Below are positions 13,937 through 22,267 of a DNA stretch of 44,251 bases, piece by piece (position 1 is the first letter of the stretch; the number at the start of each line of letters is the position of its first letter). Under the pieces are notes generated by a model that saw only the letters and a program-made list of their open reading frames with translations, did no database searches and was not told the DNA's origin. Source of the DNA: CAZZNQ01 sp964655775 (GTDB taxonomy: Bacteria > Planctomycetota > Brocadiia > SM23-32); NCBI GenBank assembly GCA_964655775.1, contig CAZZNQ010000027.1, positions 1 to 44,251 on the forward strand, read 5' to 3'. A program made the translations under genes and the position numbers.

Positions 13937-16684
13937 TCAGGTCCGTGAGCGGACAAGCTTCACAGTCTGGCCGAGGCAGAGCGGCAGCAGGGACATGCCC
14001 AGCACCACCGCCCAGCCGGACAGGCCGGGGTCACGAAGTTCGAGCACCCCGGAGATGCCGGGAAGGTAGACAACTGCGAGTAGCAGAGCCGTGCACAGCA
14101 GCAAGGCACCCCAGACAAACGGATTGCGAACGACGTCGTTGCGCAGAACCGCAGACTCCCTGCTCCGAGCGTTGAACACGTGCCCGAGCTGACTGAACGC
14201 CAGCGTCAGGAAGGATACGGTGACGGCGCGCGCCGTGTCCATTCCGAGCCCCCAAAGCGCAATGGCAAGGCTGGCGAGAACGGTGCCGGAGAGAAGCGCC
14301 CCGTAGCCGCCGATGGCAAACCAGTGGTCGGTGCGAAGGATCGGCTCCTGCGGGTCACGGGGAGGTTTATCCATTATGATCGGGTCGCCTTCCCCTACGC
14401 CCAGCGCGAGCGCCGGAAACACGTCCGTTACCATGTTCAGAAAGAGTATCTGCAGCGGGCGTATGGGAAGGGGGGCTCCTATCAGCGAGGCCAGCGAAAC
14501 GGCCAGGATCGCGCTTGCGTTGCAGGACAGCAGGTAGAGTAGGAACTTGCGGATGTTGCCGAAGATGATGCGGCCCTGCCGGACGGCGGTGACGATCGTG
14601 CCGAAGGCATCGTCGGTGAGCACCATGTCGGCTGCTTCCCGGGCGACCTGCGTGCCGCGCTCGCCCATGGCAATACCGATGTCCGCCTTCTTGAGCGCGG
14701 GGGCATCGTTTACGCCGTCGCCCGTCATGGCCACAACGGCCCCCTGCCGCTGGCGAAGATCGATCAGGTGGAGTTTCTGTTCGGGGGTGACCCGGGCGAA
14801 GATCGTCGCGTTCACCAGACGCTTGGTCTCCTCCTCGCTTGCCTCTTCGGGTGGTTTGAGGTCGCTGCCGGGCACTACGGTGACTTCCTCCCCTTCGGCA
14901 AGCCCGACCGCCCGGGCGACGTTGCGGGCGGTGAGAGCCTGGTCGCCCGTGACCATCACCACCTGGACACCGGCGTCCTTGCAGGCCTGGATGGCGGGCT
15001 CGACGTCCGTGCGCGGGGGGTCGACCATGCCGACGGTTGCCAGGAAAGTGAGCCCGTCATACGGATCTTCGTCCCGGCTGGAGGCACTTCTGGTAGCTGT
15101 TGCCAGGACGCGCAATCCCTCATCGGCCATCGAGTCCGCCCTTTCCAGCAGGCGCTCTCGGCCCTCGTCATCCAGGTCTTTCCGCTCTCCGTTATGCCGG
15201 TAAGACGTGCACTTCTGAAGCACCGCCTCCGGGGCGCCCTTGACGGCCACCAGCAATCCGTCCTCTGCTTCATGGAAAGTGGCCATCATCTTGACGTCGG
15301 GGTCGAATGCTTCCTCTCGCACCTCGGGCCGGCTTTCCAGAAGTGCGCCTCGCTCCATGCCGGCTTTCGCGGCAGCCACAAGGAGCGCCACCTCCATCGG
15401 CTCTCCAACAGCTTCGACGTCGTCACTGCCGGCGTCGTTCAGTGTGGCGTTGGTGCAGAGGGCGCCCACCCGCAGCGTCTCTTGAAGGACGGGCACGTCG
15501 TTGACTTCGATCGGTTCGCCACCCTCGATGAAATCGCCCTCGACTCGCAGCCCTTCACCGGTGACCTCGATGCTCCGGTCGGGCAGAGCGATTCGGCGCA
15601 CGGTCATCTGGTTCTCGGTAAGCGTGCCGGTCTTGTCCGTGCAGATGACGCTGGTGGCTCCGAGGGTTTCTACCGCTGAAAGTCGGTCTACCAAGGCATT
15701 CTGCCGGGCCATGCGCCACATCCCGCGGGCCAGGGCAATGGTGGCAACAATCGGGAGCCCCTCCGGCAGAGCGGCCACGGCGAGCGCCACGGCCGTCTCC
15801 ACCATCAGCACCAAGTCCCGACCACGCAGAATGCCCGCCAGGGCGGCAACGGAAGCCGCAACGACCGCTGCCCATATGAGCTTTCCGGCCAGGGCCTGCA
15901 GCCGTTTCTCCAGGGGAGTCTCTTGCCCTTCCGCGGTCTCGGTCAGTGCGGAGATGCGGCCCAACTCGGTGCTCATGCCGGTGCCCACAACCAGCCCGTG
16001 TGCGGATCCCCGCGTGACGGCAGTGCCCTTGAACAGCATGTTGCTGCGTTCGGCCAGCGGAGTGTCTTCGTCTACCGCGTCGACGTTCTTACCGACCGGC
16101 ACGGACTCGCCGGTGAGCGCGGACTCGTCCGCTTCCAGTTTGGATGCTTCCAGCAGACGGAGATCGGCCGGCACCAGGTCGCCCCCTTCCAACAGCACAA
16201 CATCGCCCGGCACGAGCTTCTCGGCTGCCATCTCGGTCGCCTGCCCGTTGCGCAATGCCCGGGCCCGCGTTCTGCTCAGTTGCTGTAGGGCTTCCATGGA
16301 CCGCACCGCTTTCAACTCCGTTATGAAGCCGATGGCGGTGTTGATGATGATCACTGCGATGATCGCCAGCCCGTCCACCCATTCCTGCAGAAGCAGCGCC
16401 AGGATCGCCGCGCCCGTGAGAAGCAGAACCATCGCGCTCTTGAACTGACGCGCCAGGATCTCGCCCACTCCCGTGCGTTGAGCCTGGCGCAGGCGATTGG
16501 GACCGTGGCGTCGGCGCCGGCTGCTCGCCTCCTCATCGGTCAGGCCCCCTTCCGGGGAGACTTCCAGCCGTTCGGCCGCTTCTTGGGCACTCAGGGCCCA
16601 CGCCCGGGGCAGGGCGGCTTCCGCGTTCCCCTCGGTGGGTCGCCGGTCTTCGCTTGGAACGGGCTGCTTGTCGGTGTCACTCAT
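13937..16684 (-). CDS. P-type cation-transporting ATPase (Ca2+/PMR1-like, P2 type)
   Basis: A 915-residue P2-type ATPase that pumps a cation out of the cytoplasm. In order: N-terminal cation-ATPase domain (about 25-95), TGES actuator motif (191-194), transmembrane PEGLP (307-311) in the M4 ion site, phosphorylated Asp350 in DKTGTLTEN, the nucleotide domain with KGAPEAVLQ, the hinge MTGDGVNDAPALKKADIG, and M5-M10 with NMVTDVFPALALGVGEGDP in M6. PEGLP together with N..TD..PALALG resembles SERCA/PMR1-like and bacterial Ca2+ or Na+-type pumps rather than heavy-metal P1B pumps: there is no CPx motif and no HMA domain. ATPases of this group recur beside PEBP, BON and phosphoribosyltransferase genes. 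It is same-strand but 205 bp away from them. Confidence 0.92.
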   Translation of the reverse strand: MSDTDKQPVPSEDRRPTEGNAEAALPRAWALSAQEAAERLEVSPEGGLTDEEASSRRRRHGPNRLRQAQRTGVGEILARQFKSAMVLLLTGAAILALLLQEWVDGLAIIAVIIINTAIGFITELKAVRSMEALQQLSRTRARALRNGQATEMAAEKLVPGDVVLLEGGDLVPADLRLLEASKLEADESALTGESVPVGKNVDAVDEDTPLAERSNMLFKGTAVTRGSAHGLVVGTGMSTELGRISALTETAEGQETPLEKRLQALAGKLIWAAVVAASVAALAGILRGRDLVLMVETAVALAVAALPEGLPIVATIALARGMWRMARQNALVDRLSAVETLGATSVICTDKTGTLTENQMTVRRIALPDRSIEVTGEGLRVEGDFIEGGEPIEVNDVPVLQETLRVGALCTNATLNDAGSDDVEAVGEPMEVALLVAAAKAGMERGALLESRPEVREEAFDPDVKMMATFHEAEDGLLVAVKGAPEAVLQKCTSYRHNGERKDLDDEGRERLLERADSMADEGLRVLATATRSASSRDEDPYDGLTFLATVGMVDPPRTDVEPAIQACKDAGVQVVMVTGDQALTARNVARAVGLAEGEEVTVVPGSDLKPPEEASEEETKRLVNATIFARVTPEQKLHLIDLRQRQGAVVAMTGDGVNDAPALKKADIGIAMGERGTQVAREAADMVLTDDAFGTIVTAVRQGRIIFGNIRKFLLYLLSCNASAILAVSLASLIGAPLPIRPLQILFLNMVTDVFPALALGVGEGDPIIMDKPPRDPQEPILRTDHWFAIGGYGALLSGTVLASLAIALWGLGMDTARAVTVSFLTLAFSQLGHVFNARSRESAVLRNDVVRNPFVWGALLLCTALLLAVVYLPGISGVLELRDPGLSGWAVVLGMSLLPLCLGQTVKLVRSRT

Positions 16685-16774
16685 GGGATGGGATCGCCCG
16701 TGAACTGCAGCGTCTGTCTACCTTGGCACTTTCTGACGGCCGGTGTCCGCCGTTCGACCACCGCGTAAGCACGC

Positions 16775-17701
16775 TTAACGGATACACCCCTCCTGCACGC
16801 ATTCCAGCAGGTCGGAGATCTTGGCGGTGGCCAGGCACACACAGGTGTCGGCGGCTCCGTAGTAGACCCAGAGTTCGTCGCCGCGCACCAGCGCGCCGCA
16901 CGGGAAGACGACGTTGGGCATCAGGCCCCTGGTTTCGTACTCGGCCTCGGGGCTGAGCACCCACCCCGGCGAGCGGGCAATCGTCTTGTGCGGCTGATCG
17001 CGGTCCAGGAGTGCGGCTCCCGCCCGATAGACCATCATGTTACCGAACTCCTTGACGCCGTGGTAGATCAGCAGCCAACCCTGGTCGGTCAGGATCGGCG
17101 GCGCTCCGGAACCGGTCTTCAGCCCGTCCCACCACGGTCCGCCTCTCTCGAACATCACGCAGTGCGGCATGCCCCAGTGGATCAGGTCAGGGGACTGGGC
17201 GCTCCAGATGTGCTCCTGGTTGCCGACGGCGGGGCGGTGCAGCACCATGTAATGATCGCCGATCTTACGGGGAAACAGGACGGTATCCTTGTTGCTTGGC
17301 CCGAAGGTAAGACCGATGCGTTCGGCCTCTGAGAAGTCCTCCGTGCGCGCAATGCCCGCAGCGGGACCCAGGCCCGAGTATGCCACGTAACAGATGTAGT
17401 AGCAGTCATCCTCTTCCACGTAAGTGATGCGAGCATCCTCGCAGCCGAGTTCCTCATAGCGCATGTCCGGCAGGCCGTACTGCAGCAAGGGCTCCTCTTC
17501 GATCTGCCAGTTGCTTACGCCGTCGCTACTGCGGGCCACGTGAACGCTCGAGAAGCCTTTGCGATCCTCGATTCTTACCAACAGCAGCACTTCGTCACCC
17601 AAGTCGACGGCACCCGGATTGTAGACCGCCGATGCGGCAAAAGGCAGGTCCGTAGGCGCGATAAGGGGGTTGTCCGGACATCTCTGGAAGATGCGTCTCA
17701 T
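16775..17701 (-). CDS. GH130 family glycosidase/phosphorylase
   Basis: A 308-residue five-bladed beta-propeller enzyme of glycoside hydrolase family 130. Landmarks are YNPGA (27-31), LVRIED (41-46), the GCEDARIT motif (86-93) with the catalytic Asp89, MVLHRPAVGN, WDGLKTGSGAPPI, IYHGV and the closing YYGAADTCVCLATA. Characterised GH130 members are mainly beta-mannoside phosphorylases that use inorganic phosphate, although some are hydrolases; the presence of the HRP segment is compatible with phosphorolysis. It is cytoplasmic. A GGGAG Shine-Dalgarno sits 6-7 nt before the ATG. It is divergent from the ZIP transporter and 90 bp upstream of the ATPase gene, with no functional link that I can see. 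Confidence 0.92.
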   Translation of the reverse strand: MRRIFQRCPDNPLIAPTDLPFAASAVYNPGAVDLGDEVLLLVRIEDRKGFSSVHVARSSDGVSNWQIEEEPLLQYGLPDMRYEELGCEDARITYVEEDDCYYICYVAYSGLGPAAGIARTEDFSEAERIGLTFGPSNKDTVLFPRKIGDHYMVLHRPAVGNQEHIWSAQSPDLIHWGMPHCVMFERGGPWWDGLKTGSGAPPILTDQGWLLIYHGVKEFGNMMVYRAGAALLDRDQPHKTIARSPGWVLSPEAEYETRGLMPNVVFPCGALVRGDELWVYYGAADTCVCLATAKISDLLECVQEGCIR

Positions 17702-17896
17702 GTCAGGCTCCCGCAGCAGTTCTCGGGTTCTATGTGTTCCTGAAGTTACTCCGCAGCCACCTTATCAGGGGCTTCTGTTCCTGCAATCAGTGTTCTGCTC
17801 ACATCGCCGTTCCGTCTTGCGCACAACGGCGGGACCTTCGCTCTGTCCGTCGCTCGACATTTGAGCCCGTGGCGCTTCCCCGATAGCCTTACGGTA

Positions 17897-17916
17897 AGCG
17901 GGCCGTCCGACCCGCT
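17897..17916 (+). promoter_or_regulatory. Hairpin in the ZIP transporter leader
   Basis: AGCGGG and CCCGCT pair across an 8-nt loop, ending 13 nt before the GGGAGG Shine-Dalgarno of the ZIP gene. It could be a leader structure affecting translation or a regulator site; it is short, and chance is possible. Confidence 0.3.
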
Positions 17917-17941
17917 GTCTTCGGCGTCTGGGAGGATTGCC

Positions 17942-18670
17942 TTGGATACCTTCGTTCTCGTCGCCCTGGCCAGCTCCGTCGCCTGTGGTATCACAACCTT
18001 AGGGATCGTGGCAATCAGCCGCTGGGAGCATTGGGCCGAGACCTATCGCGTCTACTTCATTGCTTTCGCTGCGGGGGTGCTGGTCACCGTTGCGCTGGTG
18101 CATCTGGTGCCGCGCTCGGCTGAACTCAGCCACTCGGGGCCACCGCTGGTGCTGGCCGGGTTCTTCGGCCTGTACCTGCTCAATCGCCTGCTGCACGCCC
18201 ACCTGCACGACGGCGATCAGGAGCCCAGACGCGCGTTGGGCCTGGTGCCGATGATCGGAATCGGCCTCCATTCATTGGTGGACGGCGTGATCTACTCGGT
18301 CACGTTCAACGTTTCCATTTTCACGGGGCTACTTGCTGCGACGGGCATGGTCTTGCACGAGCTTCCTGAGGGAATCGTGACGTTTGTGCTGCTGGGCCGT
18401 GGTGGTTACAGTCGTCGGCGCGCCATGCTATACGCGTTTCTCGCGGCCGGGCTCTCCACTCCAGCAGGCGCCTTGGCCTCTTTCCCCTTCATCAGCCGAT
18501 TGGACGAGCGCGCCCTGGGGGCGTTGCTGGCCATCTCGGCGGGAGCTCTCACATACGTCGGCGCCACACATCTGCTGCCCTCCGTTGAGGAACAGGACAG
18601 GCCCTTCGCCACTCTGGCTCTGCTCGCCGGCGTGGCATTTGGCCTGAGCGTTATCTGGTTTCATCACTGA
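17942..18670 (+). CDS. ZIP family divalent metal transporter
   Basis: A ZIP permease importing Zn2+ or related divalent metals. The TTG at 17942 is the preferred start: GGGAGG lies 6 nt upstream and the first membrane helix (FVLVALASSVACGITTLGIV) begins at once, whereas the in-frame ATG at 17861 would add 27 residues with no family resemblance. The product has 242 residues and about eight membrane helices. Metal-site motifs are HSLVDGVIYS in helix 4 and LHELPEG in helix 5, with a short His-rich loop (HAHLHDGD) before them. It is divergent from GH130 and alone in its transcription unit. Which metal it carries cannot be read from sequence. Confidence 0.88.
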   Translation: MDTFVLVALASSVACGITTLGIVAISRWEHWAETYRVYFIAFAAGVLVTVALVHLVPRSAELSHSGPPLVLAGFFGLYLLNRLLHAHLHDGDQEPRRALGLVPMIGIGLHSLVDGVIYSVTFNVSIFTGLLAATGMVLHELPEGIVTFVLLGRGGYSRRRAMLYAFLAAGLSTPAGALASFPFISRLDERALGALLAISAGALTYVGATHLLPSVEEQDRPFATLALLAGVAFGLSVIWFHH

Positions 18671-18727
18671 ATGACTCGGATACGGGCGGCTCCACCGATA
18701 GGAGGGCCGCGCGCACTCCCCTCCGCA

Positions 18728-18755
18728 TGAAATCATCCCGGCTCCGTGGTAGAAT
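18728..18755 (+). promoter_or_regulatory. Sigma-70 promoter of argB
   Basis: TGAAAT and TAGAAT are separated by 16 nt (ATGAAA with 17 nt is the alternative register), placing the transcription start about 35 nt before the argB ATG. The bases after the -10, GCCGG, recall those at the NRPS promoter. Confidence 0.45.
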
Positions 18756-18796
18756 GCCGGGGTTTCGCCTCCCAAGCCCGAAGGCCCGCACACGCG

Positions 18797-19705
18797 ATGG
18801 AAGAAGCGATACGAAAGGCGGATGCGCTGGTTGAGGCGCTGCCTTACATTCAGCAGTTCCACGGCAAAACCGTCGTCATCAAGTTCGGCGGCAACGCGAT
18901 GGAGACCCCGACCATCCTGGACGACGTCATCGAGGATGTCGTGTTCCTGTCGACCGTCGGCATCCGCACCCTGGTCGTGCACGGCGGCGGTCCTCAGATA
19001 TCGGACGCTATGGAGCGCGCCGGTTTGACTCCCCGGTTCATCCGCGGGCTCCGCGTCACCGACGAGAAAACGCTGGACGTGGTCGTGCGTGTGCTGGCGA
19101 AAGAGATCAACCGCCGGGTCGTGGTGAGCATCGAGAAGCACGGCGGCCGTGCGTTCCCGGGCTTCGAAGGCGGGCACAGCGTGCTTCGGGCTCGGAAGAA
19201 GGTGTTCCGCGCGGTCAACGAGGAGGGCGAGGAGGAGCAGTTCGACCTGGGCTTCGTGGGGGAGATAGTCGGGGTGGACCATGACCGCGTGGCCGAGGTC
19301 ACCGGCAGTGGCGCCGTGCTGGCCGTGCCTCCGATCGGGCAGGACGAGACCGGCCAGCTCTACAACGTGAACGCCGACACCGCCGCCTGCGCCGTCGCGG
19401 CCTCTGTACAGGCCGAGAAGATCGTGTTCCTCAGCAATGTGCACGGCATCATGTCCGAGCCCGGCAACGAGGACACGCTGCTCTCCACAGCCAACGAGGT
19501 GGAGATCCGCGACCTGATAGACCGTGACATCATCAGCGGCGGCATGCTGCCGAAGGTGTCCGCCTGTCTGCAGGCGCTGGACGCCGGCGTGCGCAAGGCG
19601 CACATCGTCGACGGTCGGCTGCCGCACTCGCTGCTGCTGGAGATCTTCACCGACAAGGGAGTGGGCACGCAGATCCTGCGGGACGCCGCGCCCGGCGCGC
19701 CCTGA
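18797..19705 (+). CDS. argB: Acetylglutamate kinase
   Basis: Phosphorylates N-acetylglutamate, the second step of arginine synthesis. The ATG at 18797 (MEEAIRKADAL) is chosen over an upstream GTG at 18746, which falls inside the promoter region. The 302 residues contain VIKFGGNAM (27-35) and HGGGPQIS for nucleotide and phosphate binding, the NVNADTAACAVAA segment, ISGGMLPK for the transition-state lysine and AHIVDGRLPHSLLLEIFTD. The N-terminal helix before the kinase core (DALVEALPYIQQFHGKT) is the hallmark of arginine-feedback-inhibited hexameric enzymes, unlike the insensitive E. coli dimer. It is followed after 7 bp by a VWA protein; no other arg gene is nearby. Confidence 0.95.
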   Translation: MEEAIRKADALVEALPYIQQFHGKTVVIKFGGNAMETPTILDDVIEDVVFLSTVGIRTLVVHGGGPQISDAMERAGLTPRFIRGLRVTDEKTLDVVVRVLAKEINRRVVVSIEKHGGRAFPGFEGGHSVLRARKKVFRAVNEEGEEEQFDLGFVGEIVGVDHDRVAEVTGSGAVLAVPPIGQDETGQLYNVNADTAACAVAASVQAEKIVFLSNVHGIMSEPGNEDTLLSTANEVEIRDLIDRDIISGGMLPKVSACLQALDAGVRKAHIVDGRLPHSLLLEIFTDKGVGTQILRDAAPGAP

Positions 19706-19712
19706 CCAAGCC

Positions 19713-20645
19713 ATGCCGACGGTCGCATTCCGCCATCCGTCCCTCCTGTTCCTGCTGCTCGCCGTCCCACTCGCCACCCTTCTCTGGCTTCGCGCCTGTC
19801 GCCTGGCCGGGCGAAGCGGAGTGGCAACCCCTCGGGCCAACCGCGCGAACCGGGTGCGCGGATTCCTCAGACTGGCTGCGCTATCTTTTCTGATTCTCGC
19901 CGCCTCCGGACCGATACTGCCCTACGCGGGCAGCCTGAAGGCCGCGGGGGTGCCGCTGGTTTTCGTGCTGGACGTCTCGGCCAGCATGCGTGCCGCCGAT
20001 GCCGTTCCTGACCGCCTGGGGGCGGCCCGGATGGCCATCCTCAGCATCCTCGACACTGCGCCGAACGCCCGACCGGCGCTGATCGCCGTCGCCGACGACG
20101 CCGTGGTGGCCTGCCCCCCGACCGACGACCGGCAGGCGTTCTCGATGATTCTGGAACAGATCGCCACGGACTGGATGAGCGCCGCCGGGACCAACCTGCG
20201 TGGCGGACTCGAGCGCGCCGAGGCCCTGATCCACGGTAACGGCGGGGCCGGTGCAGTGGTGCTGGTAACCGACGGCGAGGATCACGGACCGGAGTCGATG
20301 GAGGCCGTGCGTCGGATGCGAGGCGACGGCACGCCGGTCCACACTGTTGCGGTCGGCACCGAGACCGGCAGCGAGTTGCGCGGACTGCCGGCCGGCGACC
20401 CAGACACGGCGGATGCGGTCTGGACGCGAGCCCGGCCCGACTACCTGGCCCGACTCGCGACTGCCGGTGGGGGAAAGGCGTGGACGCCGACCTCACTGCC
20501 CCAGAGCCCTTCTGCGGTCCTCCCTCAAGGCACCGTGGCCGTCTACGCAAAACGAACCGGCGGCGGGTTGGACCCCTCGCCCTGGCTCTGCGGGGCCGCT
20601 GCTCTGCTCTTGGCCGCCGCCCACCTCCGGGTCCACCGAGCGTGA
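19713..20645 (+). CDS. BatA/BatB-like VWA-domain membrane protein
   Basis: A 310-residue inner-membrane protein: a transmembrane helix near residues 9-27, a second at 51-70, then a von Willebrand A domain (about 82-255) with a complete MIDAS metal site (DVSAS at 87-91, the AGTNL threonine, VTDGED), and a last hydrophobic helix near the C-terminus (PWLCGAAALLLAAAHL). This is the layout of BatA/BatB, which in other bacteria accompany a MoxR ATPase; neither MoxR nor the DUF58 partner is present in this window. The start at 19713 is 7 bp after the argB stop. No function is evident beyond the family. Confidence 0.82.
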   Translation: MPTVAFRHPSLLFLLLAVPLATLLWLRACRLAGRSGVATPRANRANRVRGFLRLAALSFLILAASGPILPYAGSLKAAGVPLVFVLDVSASMRAADAVPDRLGAARMAILSILDTAPNARPALIAVADDAVVACPPTDDRQAFSMILEQIATDWMSAAGTNLRGGLERAEALIHGNGGAGAVVLVTDGEDHGPESMEAVRRMRGDGTPVHTVAVGTETGSELRGLPAGDPDTADAVWTRARPDYLARLATAGGGKAWTPTSLPQSPSAVLPQGTVAVYAKRTGGGLDPSPWLCGAAALLLAAAHLRVHRA

Positions 20646-20681
20646 GCTGCTGGCTGTGCGGAGGGTCGCCCGCGGTGTGAC

Positions 20682-21164
20682 TCACTTTTCCTGCTGCTCG
20701 ATGAAAGCCTCCGCCGCCTGCGCCAGGGCCCTGCCCAGCTCGCGGCACGCTTCGGCCGCCTCGTCATCGGGGGCGTTCTTCATCGATAGAGTGCCGCCGA
20801 CCTGCGGCCCCAGTCGCTGGAACAGATCCTCGAACGGGTCCTGGGCGACGCCGCCCCCGCCGTGCGTGAGGAACAGCGCCACGGGCATGCCCTCGATGTC
20901 CTCGTGTCCGGCACGCTTGGCCAGCAGCCAGTCGTCGATGAAAACCTTCAGCCCGCCGGCTGGATAGCTGAAGTAATCGGGTGTTCCGATGGCCACGCCC
21001 GCGCAGTCGGCCAGCAGCACCGGGTCCACGCGCTCCTCGTTCGTGTTTGTCAGCACCACCTCGAACCGGCCCGACTGGCGCACCCCCTCGGCCACAAACT
21101 CGGCGGCGGCCCTGGTGTTGCCCGCGGCCTGCGAATGATATATCACGGCGATTCGGTCGCGCAT
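20682..21164 (-). CDS. Flavodoxin-like / NAD(P)H-dependent FMN reductase-fold protein
   Basis: A 160-residue flavodoxin-fold protein. The FMN phosphate loop is YHSQAAGNTRAAAEFV (about 9-24), the second flavin loop GTPDYFSYPAGGLKVFIDD (60-78) resembles WrbA/NrdI-like multimeric flavodoxins, and THGGGG (100-105) forms the third loop. It probably binds FMN and carries electrons or reduces quinones or other small acceptors in the cytoplasm. It is convergent with the VWA gene and lies 25 bp downstream of the small hypothetical gene on the same strand, so the two may be co-transcribed. Confidence 0.85.
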   Translation of the reverse strand: MRDRIAVIYHSQAAGNTRAAAEFVAEGVRQSGRFEVVLTNTNEERVDPVLLADCAGVAIGTPDYFSYPAGGLKVFIDDWLLAKRAGHEDIEGMPVALFLTHGGGGVAQDPFEDLFQRLGPQVGGTLSMKNAPDDEAAEACRELGRALAQAAEAFIEQQEK

Positions 21165-21189
21165 AGCTTACCTCCTCCGCTTCCGGCGG

Positions 21190-21435
21190 CTAGAGTGGCA
21201 GTGGCTCGTCCTCGGAACGAAACTGCTCCCACAACCTGCGGAAACGGCTCACGTAGATGACCTCGAACAGACCCAACCGGTCTGGAAAGTGTTCCTCGAC
21301 ATAGTCGCGGAGGCGGCCGGCGGCGATTGCGACGTCCACTGCCGGATAGTCGCCGGCGACGATCAGCATGGAGATACGGTCCGCCTGTTGCTGAAGCTGC
21401 CGGTAACGCTCCTCGTCCTTGGATCGCTCGTCCAC
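21190..21435 (-). CDS. Small hypothetical protein divergent from lexA
   Basis: I do not recognise this protein. The likely start is the GTG at 21435, with AAAGGAGG upstream but at a long 13-nt spacing; an in-frame ATG at 21528 would give 112 residues but has no Shine-Dalgarno. The 81-residue version is highly charged and helical (DERSKDEERYRQLQQQADRI), then LIVAGDYPAVDVAIAAG and a C-terminal FEVIYVSRFRRLWEQFR. It has no signal or membrane segment. It is divergent from lexA, and its product could be co-regulated with it. The start is uncertain; that it is a gene is likely from codon pattern and position. Confidence 0.55.
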   Translation of the reverse strand: MDERSKDEERYRQLQQQADRISMLIVAGDYPAVDVAIAAGRLRDYVEEHFPDRLGLFEVIYVSRFRRLWEQFRSEDEPLPL

Positions 21436-21533
21436 GGTTCCGCCCGCGCCTCCTTTGTTTCCATTCTGGCCGAAGTAGAATCGCGAGGCAAGCGTGTAGA
21501 GCCGGACGTACGAGCAGGGACGCAACATAAGTA

Positions 21534-21562
21534 TTGCATTACGCCGGGAACATCCGTATAAT
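21534..21562 (+). promoter_or_regulatory. Sigma-70 promoter of lexA
   Basis: TTGCAT, a 17-nt spacer and a perfect TATAAT, giving a leader of about 70 nt. The -35 lies in the imperfect dyad GTATTGCATTAC (21531-21542) and the -10 in the 9-bp palindrome GTATAATAC (21556-21564), so either could be where a repressor, including LexA itself, binds. Confidence 0.75.
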
Positions 21563-21640
21563 ACATTTGCTCAGTTGATCCTGGCCCCACGGTGATCGCG
21601 CCGCGGGTCCTCGGCCCATCCGGCACCGAAAGGCACGGCA

Positions 21641-22246
21641 ATGGCAAAAGGTCTGACCAAAAGGCAGCGGGAAGTGTTCGATTTCATTTGCTCGACCATG
21701 CGCGAGGACCATCGTCCGCCGACCGTACGCGAGATCGCGCAGAGGTTCGGTTTCAAGAGCCCCAAGGCCGCGACAGACCACCTGGACGCTCTCGAGCGCA
21801 AGGGCTACGTCCACCGCCGCAACCGCAAGTCGCGGAACATCGAGATCCGTGAGGAGCTCTCGCCCCAGGGCATCCCGCTGGTGGGGCGAATCGCCGCCGG
21901 CTCTCCCATTCTGGCCGTGGAGAACCTGGAAGCGTCGCTGTCCACCACCACGCTGTTCAACGCGGATGAGAAGACGTTCGCGCTGCAGGTCGACGGGGAA
22001 AGCATGACGGGCGTCGGCATTCTGCCGGGCGATTACGTCATCGTCAACGGCCGTGGGCAGGTGCGCAACGGCACGATCGCCGCCGTCGGCATCGACGACG
22101 AGGCCACAGTCAAGCGGGTCTACATCCGCAAAAACGAGTTGCGCCTGAAGTCGGAGAACCCCGAATTCGAGGACATCGTCGTCGACAGGGACTCCGCGGA
22201 CGTCGTCCTCTACGGGCCCGTCGTCGGCGTGATGCGCAAGGTCTGA
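21641..22246 (+). CDS. lexA: LexA repressor (SOS regulator, self-cleaving)
   Basis: Represses SOS genes until RecA filaments trigger self-cleavage. The 201 residues comprise a winged-helix DNA-binding domain (about 1-68) and an S24 peptidase domain. The scissile bond is Ala86-Gly87 (RIAAGSP), the nucleophile Ser121 in GESM and the general base Lys158 in TVKRV, all intact. In the recognition helix, SPKAATDHL aligns with E. coli SPNAAEEHL, so the three specificity residues are changed (Asn to Lys, Glu to Thr, Glu to Asp). The operator sequence is therefore likely different from the E. coli CTGT-N8-ACAG. AAAGG precedes the ATG. It has its own promoter and terminator, hence a single-gene unit. 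Confidence 0.97.
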   Translation: MAKGLTKRQREVFDFICSTMREDHRPPTVREIAQRFGFKSPKAATDHLDALERKGYVHRRNRKSRNIEIREELSPQGIPLVGRIAAGSPILAVENLEASLSTTTLFNADEKTFALQVDGESMTGVGILPGDYVIVNGRGQVRNGTIAAVGIDDEATVKRVYIRKNELRLKSENPEFEDIVVDRDSADVVLYGPVVGVMRKV

Positions 22247-22267
22247 GGCGGCGGCCTCATTTCGCTT
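22244..22267 (+). terminator. Intrinsic terminator of lexA overlapping both stop codons
   Basis: TGAGGC-GGCG-GCCTCA forms a 6-bp GC-rich stem with a 4-nt loop, followed by TTTCGCTT. The left arm begins with the lexA stop codon TGA and the right arm ends with TCA, the complement of the DUF547 stop codon. Confidence 0.55.

Noticed and set aside
18680..18712. Hairpin after the ZIP gene (GCGGCTCC with GGAGGGCCGC)
   Set aside because: The stem needs a 2-nt bulge and no T-run follows, so I did not call a terminator.
21436..21640. Known SOS box near lexA
   Set aside because: Neither CTGT-N8-ACAG nor GAAC-N4-GTTC occurs; GGGAACATCC near the promoter is only a half-site by chance.
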